Positions 9,617 through 18,221 are shown, numbered from the stretch's first letter. The stretch is 64,000 nucleotides of DNA from Hyalangium gracile (GCF_020103725.1 NZ_JAHXBG010000003.1:310001-374000); one strand, 5' to 3'. Notes: generated by a model from the letters alone, not told the origin. A program made the numbers and translations.

Positions 9617-11443
9617 TCAGACGGCTCCACTGGTCCAGGGAGAGCTCCCGCCGGGCGCGCTGCCGGACGGAGGACGGCGGATCATGTCGTCCAGGTCCGC
9701 GCCCGCGGGCACCATCGGGTAGACGATGTCCTCCTGCTCCACCCGGAAGTCGATGACGGTGGTGCCGGGCTGGGCTCGCGCCTGCGCCACCGCCTCCGGA
9801 ATCTCCTCTCGCCGGGTGACGCGCAGGCCGTTCAGCCCGTGCGCCTCGGCGAGCTTCACGAAGTCGGGGTTGCGCAGCGCGGTGGCGCTGTAGCGGTTCT
9901 CGTAGAAGAACTGCTGCCACTGCCGCACCATGCCCAGGTAGCCGTTGTTGATGATGGCCACGTGGACCTTGATGCCCTCCTGGGCGCAGGTGGACAGCTC
10001 GGCCGCCGTCATCTGGAAGCCACCGTCCCCCACCACCACCCAGAGCTCGTCGTCGGGCCGGGCGAAGCGCGCGCCAATCGCGGCCGGCAGCGCGAAGCCC
10101 ATCGTGCCCAGGCCTCCCGAGGTGATGAGCTGCCGGGGGCGATCGTGCCGGTAGTACTGGGCCTCCCACATCTGGTGCTGGCCCACGTCGGTGACCATGA
10201 GCGCCTTGCCCTGCGTCAGCCACCACAGGTCATGGATGACGTGAGCGGCGTAGAGCCGGCCGTTGTGCGGCAGGTACTGGATGTCTCGCACCGCCGAGTC
10301 GCCCTTGAGCGCGCGGATGTGCTCCATCCACGGGGTACAGGTGCGCCGCTGGATGCGCGGGAGCAGCCGGGTCAGCGTCCGGCGTAGATCTCCCACCAGC
10401 CCCACGTCCACCTTGACGTTCTTGTTGATCTCCGACGGGTCGATCTCGATGTGGATCTTCCGGGCCTTGCGCGCGAACGTCTTCAGGTTGCCCGTCACCC
10501 GGTCGTCGAAGCGCATCCCCAGGGCGATGAGGAGGTCCGACTCCTGGATGGACGTGTTCACCCAGGCCTCGCCGTGCATGCCCATCATCCCGAGGCTGAG
10601 CGGGTGGGTCGCCGGGAAGCCGCCCAGGCCGAGCAGCGTGCTGGCCACGGGGATGCCGGTCTTCTCCACCAGCTCCATCAGCAGCGGCGCGGCCTCGGCC
10701 TTGAGCACGCCATGGCCGGCGAGGATGAGGGGCCGCTCGGCGGCGGCGATGAGCTCGGCGGCGCGGGCCAGCTCATCCTCGGAGGGTTGGTGCTCGGGAC
10801 GGTAGCCGGGCAGCCGCACCGGCCGGGCCCGCCAGTCGTCCTCGGTGGAGGCCTGCTGCGCGTCCTTGGTGATGTCCACCAGCACGGGCCCGGGGCGCCC
10901 CGAGCGGGCGATGAAGAACGCCTCACGGAGGGTGGGCGCGATGTCCTCGACGCGCGTGACGAGGTAGTTGTGCTTGGTGATGGGCAGGGTGACGCCGGTG
11001 ATGTCCGTCTCCTGGAAGGCGTCGCTGCCGAGAAGCGTGGAGGAGACCTGCCCGGTGATGCAGACGATGGGCGAGGAGTCCAGCATCGCCGTGGCGATGC
11101 CCGTCACCAGGTTGGTCGCTCCCGGCCCCGAGGTGGCCAGGCACACGCCCACCTTCCCCGAGGCGCGCGCGTAGCCGTCCGCCATGTGCGCCGCGGCCTG
11201 CTCGTGGCGCACGAGCACGTGGCGGGCCGAGCGCTGATGCATGGCATCGTAGATGGGCATGATGGCCCCACCCGGATAGCCAAAGACGACGTCCACGCCC
11301 TCGCTGGCGAGGACGTCCCAGACGATCTCGGCGCCGGTGCGTCTGGCCGCGCCGGAGGTGCGCTCCGGGGCGGGGGCTCCCAGCGGAGCACCGGGTTCCA
11401 TTTCAGGCTGTGTGGCCTTCGGGCCTGCTCCAGGTTTCGTCAT
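9617..11443 (-). CDS. ilvB: Acetolactate synthase large (catalytic) subunit
   Basis: ThDP- and FAD-dependent condensation of pyruvate with pyruvate or 2-ketobutyrate, the first common step of branched-chain amino-acid synthesis. About 608 residues from ATG at 11443. That start is chosen over GTG at 11455 because GGAGG lies five bases before the ATG. Catalytic glutamate region: VFGYPGGAIMPIYD..VRHEQAAAHMADGYARA. FAD region: LGLGGFPATHPLSLGMMGMHG. ThDP motif: VVGDGGFQMTAAELSTCAQE then IINNGYLG. The first 35 or so residues are a Pro/Ala-rich extension. It is the first enzyme gene of ilvBNEDC and is read through the attenuator-like leader described at 11484-11700. Confidence 0.97.
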   Translation of the reverse strand: MTKPGAGPKATQPEMEPGAPLGAPAPERTSGAARRTGAEIVWDVLASEGVDVVFGYPGGAIMPIYDAMHQRSARHVLVRHEQAAAHMADGYARASGKVGVCLATSGPGATNLVTGIATAMLDSSPIVCITGQVSSTLLGSDAFQETDITGVTLPITKHNYLVTRVEDIAPTLREAFFIARSGRPGPVLVDITKDAQQASTEDDWRARPVRLPGYRPEHQPSEDELARAAELIAAAERPLILAGHGVLKAEAAPLLMELVEKTGIPVASTLLGLGGFPATHPLSLGMMGMHGEAWVNTSIQESDLLIALGMRFDDRVTGNLKTFARKARKIHIEIDPSEINKNVKVDVGLVGDLRRTLTRLLPRIQRRTCTPWMEHIRALKGDSAVRDIQYLPHNGRLYAAHVIHDLWWLTQGKALMVTDVGQHQMWEAQYYRHDRPRQLITSGGLGTMGFALPAAIGARFARPDDELWVVVGDGGFQMTAAELSTCAQEGIKVHVAIINNGYLGMVRQWQQFFYENRYSATALRNPDFVKLAEAHGLNGLRVTRREEIPEAVAQARAQPGTTVIDFRVEQEDIVYPMVPAGADLDDMIRRPPSGSAPGGSSPWTSGAV

Positions 11444-11483
11444 TTGCGCCTCCACGGCGGACCGCGTGTGGATTGAGGACGCC

Positions 11484-11531
11484 GAAAAACGAAAACCCCG
11501 CCACCGTTTCCGGGGCGGGGTTTTTCGTTTC
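11484..11531 (-). terminator. Attenuator terminator hairpin in ilvB leader
   Basis: On the minus strand an uninterrupted 11-bp stem joins 11514-11524 to 11492-11502, extended by CG and AAA/TTT pairs after one bulged base. The loop has 11 bases (11503-11513). The downstream arm runs into TTTTCGTTTTT, an intrinsic-terminator tail. It lies 41 bp before the ilvB start and 29 bp after the leader-peptide stop, the classic position of an attenuator. The stem is nearly symmetric, so it could also end transcripts from the plus strand, but no plus-strand gene ends here. Confidence 0.85.
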
Positions 11532-11572
11532 GGCCTGGGTGGGGTGATTCAACCAGGTGTCAAAACGGTGGC
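11500..11572 (-). promoter_or_regulatory. Putative antiterminator pairing for ilvB attenuator
   Basis: Minus-strand bases at 11572-11563 (GCCACCGTTT, the last three codons of the leader peptide) are perfectly complementary over 10 bp to 11509-11500 (AAACGGTGGC), which is the terminator loop plus the first three bases of its 3' arm. The two structures exclude each other. A ribosome that reaches the leader stop codon at 11562-11560 would cover the first strand and let the terminator form. A ribosome stalled in the Val/Leu run upstream would leave it free to block termination. This is read from sequence; the mechanism is inferred from E. coli ilvB and ilvGMEDA attenuation. Confidence 0.7.
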
Positions 11573-11700
11573 CCGCTCCCGTGAACGACGAGCAGCACGG
11601 CTACCAGCGCTACGCGAACGAAGCCCTGCACGCGCGAGACCGCACCGCGGCACGTCGCCGGGTGCTGGGTGAGCTCGATGCGGGAGGAGAAGTTCGTCAT
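11560..11700 (-). CDS. ilvB leader peptide (attenuation control peptide)
   Basis: A 46-codon ORF, ATG at 11700 to TGA at 11562-11560, between the operon promoter region and the terminator. Residues 27-40 read FVRVALVAVLLVVH: six Val and three Leu in the twelve residues 28-39, with codons GTT, GTA, GTA and GTT that are uncommon in this GC-rich genome. A peptide with a Val/Leu run is the hallmark of the E. coli ilvB leader. AAGGGA seven bases upstream is a plausible ribosome binding site. Its end overlaps the antiterminator strand. It would act in cis through ribosome position; the peptide itself needs no function. Confidence 0.82.
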   Translation of the reverse strand: MTNFSSRIELTQHPATCRGAVSRVQGFVRVALVAVLLVVHGSGPPF

Positions 11701-11812
11701 GGCTGCGTCCCTTCATCATGCGTCAACTGTCACGGCGAGTGCAAATCGCTCGACCGCTCTCGGGGTTTTCCCCAGCACACGCCGTCCGCGGCCCCAGAGG
11801 GGACGAACGCTC

Positions 11813-13201
11813 ATGGTACGGTCCACGCGCATGAGTGCGGACCTGTTGGGTGACCTCGCGGCCGTGCTGCCACCCGCTGGACTCGTCACCGACGCCGATG
11901 TGCTCGAGGCGCATCGCCGGGACCAGGCCTCGTGGGCGGTGGCAGGCACTCCGCGCGTCCTCGTCCGCCCGGCCTCGACGAGCGAAGTCCAGGCCGTGCT
12001 CCGGGTCGCCTCCGCCCATCGGGTTCCCGTGGTCGCCCGAGGCGCCGGGTCGGGGCTGACCGGCGGAGCCAACGCCGTGGACGGCGGCATCGTCCTCTCG
12101 CTCATGAGGATGAACCGGATCCTCGAGCTGGACCGCCGAGGGCTGTTCGCCGTCGTCCAGCCCGGGGTGCTCAACGCCGCGGTCAAGGCCGCCGCCGCCG
12201 AGCAGGGGCTCTGGTACGCGCCGGATCCCGCGAGCTGGGAGTTCTCGAGCATCGGCGGCAACCTCGCCACCAACGCGGGCGGCCTGTGCTGCGTGAAGTA
12301 CGGCGTGACGGGAGACTCCGTGCTGGGCCTGGAGGCCGTGCTCGCGGATGGCTCCGTCGTCCGCACCGGCGGCCGCACGCACAAGAACGTGGCCGGTTAC
12401 GATCTCACCCACCTGTTCGTCGGCTCCGAGGGCACGCTGGGCATCATCACCGAGGCCACGCTGCGGCTCCGGCCACGCCCGCCTCCCGCCACGACGCTGG
12501 TGGCCTCCTTCCCGACGCTCGTCGCGGCCGGCGCGGCCGTCACGGAGATCATGGCCAGCACCCGCCCCTCGCTCCTGGAGCTGATGGACCGCGCGACCGT
12601 CCGCGCCGTCGAGGCGCACCGTCCCATGGGGCTGGACGTCGACGCCGCGGCGCTCCTGCTGGCGCGCTCCGATGCCGGAGGAGACCAGGGCGTCGCGGAG
12701 TGCACGCGGATGGCCGCGGCCTGCGAGGCCGCCGGAGCCACCTTCCTCGCGCAGTCCGCCGACGAGGCCGAGGGGGAGCTGCTGCTGGGCGCGCGCCGCC
12801 TCGCCTACCCCGCGCTGGAGAGACAGGGGAGCACACTGCTGGATGACGTGGGCGTCCCGCTCTCGCGCATCGTGGACCTGCTCGCGGCCGTCGAGCGCAT
12901 CGCCGAGCAGCGCGGCGTGCTCATCGGCACCTTCGGACATGCCGGTGACGGGAACATGCACCCCACCCTCGTCTTCGATCGGAATGATCCGGATGCCGTC
13001 GCGCGGGCCCAGGCGGCGTTCGACGACATCCTCCTCGTGGTAGGCGAGCTGGGCGGGACGATCACCGGAGAGCATGGCGTCGGCCTGCTCAAGCGTCCCT
13101 ACCTGGCCCGGCAGCTCGGCCCCGAGACGACGCGGGTCCACACGGCCATCAAGGCGGCGCTCGATCCGCTCGGCATCCTCAACCCCGGCAAGCTGCTCTG
13201 A
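11813..13201 (+). CDS. FAD-binding oxidase, GlcD/D-2-hydroxyacid dehydrogenase type
   Basis: Flavin-dependent oxidation of a 2-hydroxy acid such as glycolate or D-lactate. About 462 residues. The PCMH/VAO FAD domain occupies the N-terminal half: VARGAGSGLTGGA, SSIGGNLATNAGGLCCVKYG (the Gly/Asn FAD-binding stretch) and LFVGSEGTLGIITEATLRL. The C-terminal cap has HAGDGNMHPTLVFD and GEHGVGLLKRPYL, followed by the usual NPGKLL ending of GlcD-type proteins. ATG at 11813 has GAGGGG ten bases upstream; ATG at 11831 is an alternative without a visible site. Divergent from the ilv leader. No GlcE/GlcF genes follow, so a single-subunit D-lactate-dehydrogenase-like role is as likely as glycolate oxidase. 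Confidence 0.9.
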   Translation: MVRSTRMSADLLGDLAAVLPPAGLVTDADVLEAHRRDQASWAVAGTPRVLVRPASTSEVQAVLRVASAHRVPVVARGAGSGLTGGANAVDGGIVLSLMRMNRILELDRRGLFAVVQPGVLNAAVKAAAAEQGLWYAPDPASWEFSSIGGNLATNAGGLCCVKYGVTGDSVLGLEAVLADGSVVRTGGRTHKNVAGYDLTHLFVGSEGTLGIITEATLRLRPRPPPATTLVASFPTLVAAGAAVTEIMASTRPSLLELMDRATVRAVEAHRPMGLDVDAAALLLARSDAGGDQGVAECTRMAAACEAAGATFLAQSADEAEGELLLGARRLAYPALERQGSTLLDDVGVPLSRIVDLLAAVERIAEQRGVLIGTFGHAGDGNMHPTLVFDRNDPDAVARAQAAFDDILLVVGELGGTITGEHGVGLLKRPYLARQLGPETTRVHTAIKAALDPLGILNPGKLL

Positions 13202-13431
13202 TCGCCAGACAGCAGGCCAGCTCCACCGTCGGCCCTCGCCGCCACGGCGGCCGGCGCGGCACGTGAGGCCGGCTCGGACATCCTGACGCCCCGCTGATAC
13301 ATGCCGTGACGGAATGTCACACTGCGTGCTATCCCTATCGGGCTCGCACTGCGTGGGGGACACGGGCACATGGCTTGCCTGCCTGCTCGGCGACCACCCT
13401 GCCTGGGCGCGCTTCCCGGAGGAGAAACTCG

Positions 13432-15144
13432 GTGAGCCATCTCGAGACCCGCAACCTGTCATCCCAACCGAGGCACCACCCTGTGCGCTCGAGCCCGGCG
13501 TTCCTCGCCGTGTGCCTGCTGCTGCTGCTTCCCGCCTGCGCGGCGAGAAAGGCCGGCATCTCGGGCGAAGTGAAGGGCACGGAGGGCACGCTGCCCTATG
13601 CCCAGGTCTTCCTCACCCAGCCCAACGAGAAGATCGCCAAGCCTCTGCGCTCCTCGGAGGTCCAGCCGGACGGAAGCTTCTGGCTGGAGGTGCCGGGCCC
13701 GGGCGACTACCTGCTGTGGCTCGCGGCTCCGGGCTATCCCGCCCAGAGCCTCTTCATCCCGGTGACGCCCGAGGAGCCCGCCGTGTCGCTCCAGGCGACC
13801 CTGGCGCCCTACCGCTACGTGGAGCGCTTCGAGAAGCCCTCCGTCATCGGGAGCTGGAACGACTACGCCATGGGCGCCGCCGAGCCGATGGTGCCCCAGC
13901 CGGATGGAAGCTGGCTCTTCGAGCGCGAGGTTCCCGGAGACAGCGTCACCTACCAGCTCACGGAAGTGGTGGCCGACGGGAGCACCGTCCCCGGCACCCA
14001 GGCGGAGGGCTATGTGATCGACTCGGGGGGCGACTACCAGTGCAAGGTCCGCACGCAGGAGGGCCGGGTCCGCATCCGCTTCGAGCCGGCGAAGCTGCCC
14101 CGGAAGGGCGAGGGAGCTCCGCTGCACGCCGTCTTCGAGGCTCCGCACGAGGAGCTGGGCCCCCTCAACGCACTCCACGCCGAGGCAGCCCACCGAGGCC
14201 AGGAGGCCCAGCAGGCCTTCGTCGCTCGCAGGGGCAACCCCAAGGTCCGGTCCTTCGACTACGGCGACTTCCCCAAGAAGCTGCTCGCCATCGCGCGGGA
14301 CTCCAGCAAGTCCGTGCTCACGCGACAGGTCGCGGCGCTGGACCTGCTGGGGCTGCCCTTCTACGAGCCGGCGACGTATCACCCGGGCGCGGAGGGCGAG
14401 GCGCTCGCGGCGGAGCTGTTCCAGCTGCTGCCCATCGACAGCCCTCGCTGGGTGCTCTCGCCGCATGGGCCTCCGCGCCTGGTGGGCCTCACCGCCGAGG
14501 CGTCCCAGCCGGGGCTGCTGCGGCAGTTCGCCGACCGCAACCCGGAGCCGAAGGTCCGTGCCGGCGCTCTCGTCGCCCTCCTGATGCGAGCCCAGAAGGC
14601 GGAAGACACCGCGCAGGTCGCCGCGCTCAGCGAGGAGCTGAAGCCCTACGCCCAAGGCAACCCGCTGGTGCGGATGATGCTCTCGTCCACCCGGACGGAC
14701 CTCAAGGTGACCAAGGGCCAGCCCGCGCCCTCCTTCTCCGCCGAGCTGCTGGGCGGACAGGGCACCGTCTCCCGCGAGAGCCTGGCGGGCCGCTTCTACC
14801 TCGTGGACTTCTGGGCCGTGTGGTGCGCGCCCTGCGTGGAGGAGATCCCCCGGCTTCACACCGCCTTCGAGCGGTTCCAGGGGCGTGGAGGCTTCACCAT
14901 CCTGAGCGTCTCCCTGGACCGCTCGGTGGAGCAGGTGCGGCAGTTCCGCGAGAAGTGGAAGATGCCGTGGCTCAACGTCTTCGCGGGGGCCAGCTTCGAG
15001 TCACCGCTGCCCAAGGCCTTCGAGGTGCAGTCCATCCCCTCCGCCGTCCTGGTGGATGCCCAGGGCCGCATCGTCGCCAAGGACATGGAGCTGCGCGGAG
15101 AGCAGCTCGAGCGCACCCTGGACGCCCTCCTCCCCGCGAAGTAG
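13432..15144 (+). CDS. Lipoprotein with C-terminal TlpA-type thioredoxin domain
   Basis: An envelope-anchored thiol-disulphide protein of about 570 residues. The N-terminus has a lipobox LLLLPAC. GTG at 13432 has GGAGGAG seven bases upstream; a later GTG at 13483 would give a more usual signal length (lipobox Cys at 19 instead of 36). Residues about 40-125 look like a carboxypeptidase-regulatory/CarbopepD-like beta domain (ISGEVKGTEGTLPYAQVFL...). The middle (about 250-430) is helical and HEAT-like. The end is thioredoxin: VDFWAVWCAPCVEEIP, with WCAPC at 464-468, and a cis-proline near SIPSAVLVD. The reduction partner is unknown. 105 bp upstream of the HSP90-like gene. Confidence 0.85.
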   Translation: MSHLETRNLSSQPRHHPVRSSPAFLAVCLLLLLPACAARKAGISGEVKGTEGTLPYAQVFLTQPNEKIAKPLRSSEVQPDGSFWLEVPGPGDYLLWLAAPGYPAQSLFIPVTPEEPAVSLQATLAPYRYVERFEKPSVIGSWNDYAMGAAEPMVPQPDGSWLFEREVPGDSVTYQLTEVVADGSTVPGTQAEGYVIDSGGDYQCKVRTQEGRVRIRFEPAKLPRKGEGAPLHAVFEAPHEELGPLNALHAEAAHRGQEAQQAFVARRGNPKVRSFDYGDFPKKLLAIARDSSKSVLTRQVAALDLLGLPFYEPATYHPGAEGEALAAELFQLLPIDSPRWVLSPHGPPRLVGLTAEASQPGLLRQFADRNPEPKVRAGALVALLMRAQKAEDTAQVAALSEELKPYAQGNPLVRMMLSSTRTDLKVTKGQPAPSFSAELLGGQGTVSRESLAGRFYLVDFWAVWCAPCVEEIPRLHTAFERFQGRGGFTILSVSLDRSVEQVRQFREKWKMPWLNVFAGASFESPLPKAFEVQSIPSAVLVDAQGRIVAKDMELRGEQLERTLDALLPAK

Positions 15145-15249
15145 GAGGCCGAGCAGGCGCACGTGGAGTGCGGCCGGCTGGGCTCCCCGCCTCCACCCCC
15201 GCATCTGACCCGCCAGTCAGTGCAGCGGGTGCGCTACGCTGCCCGGGAC

Positions 15250-17091
15250 GTGGACCACCGATTCCAGATCAACCTCCGCGGGGTCATCGACCTCCTGTCC
15301 CACCACCTGTACAGCTCCCCCGGCGTCTACGTCCGGGAGCTGCTGCAGAACGCCACGGATGCCATCCGGGCCCGGCAGCTCCTGGAGCCCGGCCACGAGG
15401 GCACCGTCCGGGTGGAGCTCATCGAGAAGCAGGACGGCGGGCTGCCTACCCTGCTCTTCAGCGATGACGGCATCGGCCTGACGGAGGAGGAGATCCACCG
15501 CTTCCTGGCCACCATCGGCGAGAGCTCCAAGCGCGAGGCGCTGGCCGAGCGCCGCAACGACTTCATCGGCCAGTTCGGCATCGGCCTGCTGTCGTGCTTC
15601 ATGGTGTGCGACGAGCTGCTCGTGGTGACGCGCTCGGTGAAGGGCGACGGGCGGACCATGGAGTGGCGGGGCCGGCATGACGGCACCTACTCCGTGCGGC
15701 CCTCCGAGCACCCGCTCGAGCGCCCGGGCACCCAGGTCTTCCTGGTGGCCCGGCAGGACGCGGCCGAGTTCTTCACCGTCGAGCGGGTGCGCCAGCTCGC
15801 CCTCCACTACGGCGGGCTGCTGCCCTTCCCCATCCTGCTCACGGCCGACGGCCGGACGAGCCGCATCAACACCGAGGGAGCCCCCTGGCGCCGCAAGTAC
15901 GAGAGCGCGGGAGACCGGCGCGCGGCGCTGCTGGCCTACGGGCGCGAGGTGTTCGGCTCGGACTTCATCGACTGCATCCCGCTGAAGTCCCCCGCGGGAG
16001 ACGTGGAGGGCGTGGCCTTCGTGCTGCCCTTCAGCCCGCACTACAACGCGAAGCAGAAGCACCGCGTGTACCTGAAGAACATGCTCCTGTCCGAGAGCGC
16101 GGAGAACCTGCTGCCGGACTGGGCCTTCTTCGTGAAGTGCGTGGTGAACGCCAACGAACTGCGCCCCACCGCCAGCCGCGAGTCCTTCTACGAGAACGAG
16201 ACGCTGGGCAAGGCCCGCCAGGCCCTGGGCCAGGCGCTGCGGCGCTACCTCATCGAGCTGGCCAAGGACGACCCGCGCGCCCTGCAGCGCCTCATCTCCC
16301 TGCACGGGCTGTCGGTGAAGGCGCTCGCGCTGGATGACGATGACTTCTACCGGCTCGTCATCGGCTGGCTGCCCTTCGAGACGTCCATGGGGATGATGAC
16401 GCTGGTGGACTACCGCCGCTCCAACCCCACCGTGCGCTACGTCTCCTCGCTGGACGACTTCCGGCAGGTGTCGCGGGTGGCCGCGGCGCAGGGCCTGTGC
16501 GTGGTGAATGCCGCGTACACCTATGACACGGACCTCATCGAGAAGCTGCCGCGCATCTTCCCGGACTCGCAGGTGGAGCCCTTCACCGCGGCGGAGCTGC
16601 CGCAGAGCTTCGACGAGCTGACGCTGGACGAGCGCGAGGAGGTGTTCCCGCTCATCAAGCAGGCCGAGCTGGCGCTCCAGCCGTTCCGCTGCGACGTGGC
16701 GGTGAAGAAGTTCCGTCCCAAGGAGGTGCCCACGCTCTACAGCGTGGACGCGGAGGGCTCCTTCCGGCGCGACGTGGAGCGCAGCCGCGAGGAGAGCGAC
16801 GACCTGTACGGCTCCATGATGGACAGCATGCTCACCGGCGCCCAGGGCGGCGACCGGGCCCTGCTGACCTTCAACTTCCTCAACCCGGTGGTGCGCAAGC
16901 TGGCGGGGGTGGCGGACCGCAAGCTGATGAAGCTGTCGGTGGAGATGCTGTATGTGCAGGCGCTGCTGCTCGGCCACCGCCCGCTGAGCGCCATGGAGAT
17001 GGCCCTGCTCAACCAGGGCCTGCTGGGGCTCATCGCGGGGCGGCTGGACGGCGGTGGGGGAGAGGACTCGGGCCGGGGAGGGATGCATTGA
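15250..17091 (+). CDS. HSP90-family GHKL ATPase (divergent HtpG relative)
   Basis: A 613-residue HSP90-like chaperone of the divergent bacterial group rather than canonical HtpG. GTG at 15250 gives VDHRFQINLRGVIDLLSHHLYS, the usual start of these proteins. ATPase-site motifs are visible: YVRELLQNATDAI (N box), LFSDDGIGLTEEEI (DxGxG) and IGQFGIGLLSCFMV (GxxG). The middle domain includes PLKSPAGDVEGVAFVLPF and a YLKNMLLSESAENLLPDW..ANELRPTASRE segment with the conserved Arg. The C-terminal region is shorter and unlike the HtpG dimer domain, with a helical ending rich in Leu/Met. Its stop overlaps the next gene by 4 bp, so the two are probably co-translated. Confidence 0.9.
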   Translation: MDHRFQINLRGVIDLLSHHLYSSPGVYVRELLQNATDAIRARQLLEPGHEGTVRVELIEKQDGGLPTLLFSDDGIGLTEEEIHRFLATIGESSKREALAERRNDFIGQFGIGLLSCFMVCDELLVVTRSVKGDGRTMEWRGRHDGTYSVRPSEHPLERPGTQVFLVARQDAAEFFTVERVRQLALHYGGLLPFPILLTADGRTSRINTEGAPWRRKYESAGDRRAALLAYGREVFGSDFIDCIPLKSPAGDVEGVAFVLPFSPHYNAKQKHRVYLKNMLLSESAENLLPDWAFFVKCVVNANELRPTASRESFYENETLGKARQALGQALRRYLIELAKDDPRALQRLISLHGLSVKALALDDDDFYRLVIGWLPFETSMGMMTLVDYRRSNPTVRYVSSLDDFRQVSRVAAAQGLCVVNAAYTYDTDLIEKLPRIFPDSQVEPFTAAELPQSFDELTLDEREEVFPLIKQAELALQPFRCDVAVKKFRPKEVPTLYSVDAEGSFRRDVERSREESDDLYGSMMDSMLTGAQGGDRALLTFNFLNPVVRKLAGVADRKLMKLSVEMLYVQALLLGHRPLSAMEMALLNQGLLGLIAGRLDGGGGEDSGRGGMH

Positions 17092-18221
17092 CCGCGCGGG
17101 ACTGGCGTGAGCAGGTGCAGGAGCTGAGGGATCGCGCCGCCCGCCTGCGACACGGCGAGGCCAAGGTCATGGCCTTCGAGGAGGCGGTGCGCCTGGCAGA
17201 CACCCACGGCGACCTGGAGCTGGCCTTCGAGCTGCGGGACGAGCTCATCGACGCGGCCACCTTCGGCGGCTTCCCGGACAAGGCCCTGGTGGCCTTCGCG
17301 TGGTGCCGCGCCCAGACGAAGAAGAGCCCGGAGCGCTTCGACGCGGAGCAGCTCCTGTGGAAGCAGAAGTGGGTGGTGGGCCGGCTGGACGACTTCCCGC
17401 ACATCACCCTCAAGCAGATCCACGACGCGCTGGACGACATCGAGCAGACGTACGCCAAGGTGGATGCCGGCAAGCGCGCCGTCCTCAAGCTGCGCTACCA
17501 GACGGCAAGGGACCTGGGCGACGAGGCCGCGACCCAGCGGTACTGGGACCAGTGGATCTCCGCGCCGCGCGACTTCCTCACCGACTGCCGCGCGTGCGAC
17601 CTGGACGACGAGATCGACCACCACATCGACCTGGGCGAGTACACGAAGGCGCTGGAGAAGGCCCGTCCCATCCTCGAGGGCCGCAGCGGCTGCGCGGAGA
17701 TCCCCCACCTGACCTACGGCAGCGTCCTCTACCCGCTGCTCAAGCTCGGGCGGCTGGAGGAGGCGCGGGACTGCCACCTGCGCGGCTACCCGATGATCTC
17801 TCGCAACCGGGACTTCCTGGCCTGCGTGGGCGAGCACGTGGAGTTCCTGGCGCTCACGGGCAACCTGTCTCGTGGGCTGACGCTGTTCGAGCACCACCTC
17901 GGCTGGGCGCTGGACCATGCGAGCTGGCGGGATCGCTTCACGTTCCACACCGCGGCGGAGTTCCTGCTGTCCCGTCTGCTGGCCGAGGGCCGCGACACGG
18001 TGAGCCTGCGGCTGCCGAAGGCCTTCGCGCTGCACCAGCGCCAGGGCACCTACGACACGCGCGAGCTCCATGGCTGGGTGGACACCCAGGCGAAGGAGAT
18101 CGCCGCCCGGTTCGACAGCCGCAACGGCACGGACCGCTTCCAGAAGCTGCTGGAGCGCACGCGGCAGCTGGAGAAGGACGTGTGGCCGTTCCCCATCGAG
18201 ACGACTACGGGTCCGAGCTAG
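17088..18221 (+). CDS. TPR-like helical repeat protein coupled to HSP90-like gene
   Basis: A 377-residue cytoplasmic protein without signal or membrane segments. It begins at TTG (17088) inside a TTGA overlap with the preceding stop; GGGAGG lies just upstream. The sequence is a run of antiparallel-helix pairs with TPR-like residue spacing, e.g. GDLELAFELRDELIDAATF, LGEYTKALEKARPILEG and LKLGRLEEARDCHLRGYP. I recognise no enzyme motif. TPR proteins are common HSP90 co-chaperones in eukaryotes; here the overlap with an HSP90-like gene suggests, but does not prove, a physical partnership. Its last 17 bp overlap the end of the kinase-like gene on the other strand. Confidence 0.8.
   Translation: MTARDWREQVQELRDRAARLRHGEAKVMAFEEAVRLADTHGDLELAFELRDELIDAATFGGFPDKALVAFAWCRAQTKKSPERFDAEQLLWKQKWVVGRLDDFPHITLKQIHDALDDIEQTYAKVDAGKRAVLKLRYQTARDLGDEAATQRYWDQWISAPRDFLTDCRACDLDDEIDHHIDLGEYTKALEKARPILEGRSGCAEIPHLTYGSVLYPLLKLGRLEEARDCHLRGYPMISRNRDFLACVGEHVEFLALTGNLSRGLTLFEHHLGWALDHASWRDRFTFHTAAEFLLSRLLAEGRDTVSLRLPKAFALHQRQGTYDTRELHGWVDTQAKEIAARFDSRNGTDRFQKLLERTRQLEKDVWPFPIETTTGPS

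Noticed and set aside
11720-11740. TTGACG near the ilv leader as a -35 element
   Set aside because: A -10 at normal distance would lie on the leader start codon, so transcription would start inside the leader ORF.
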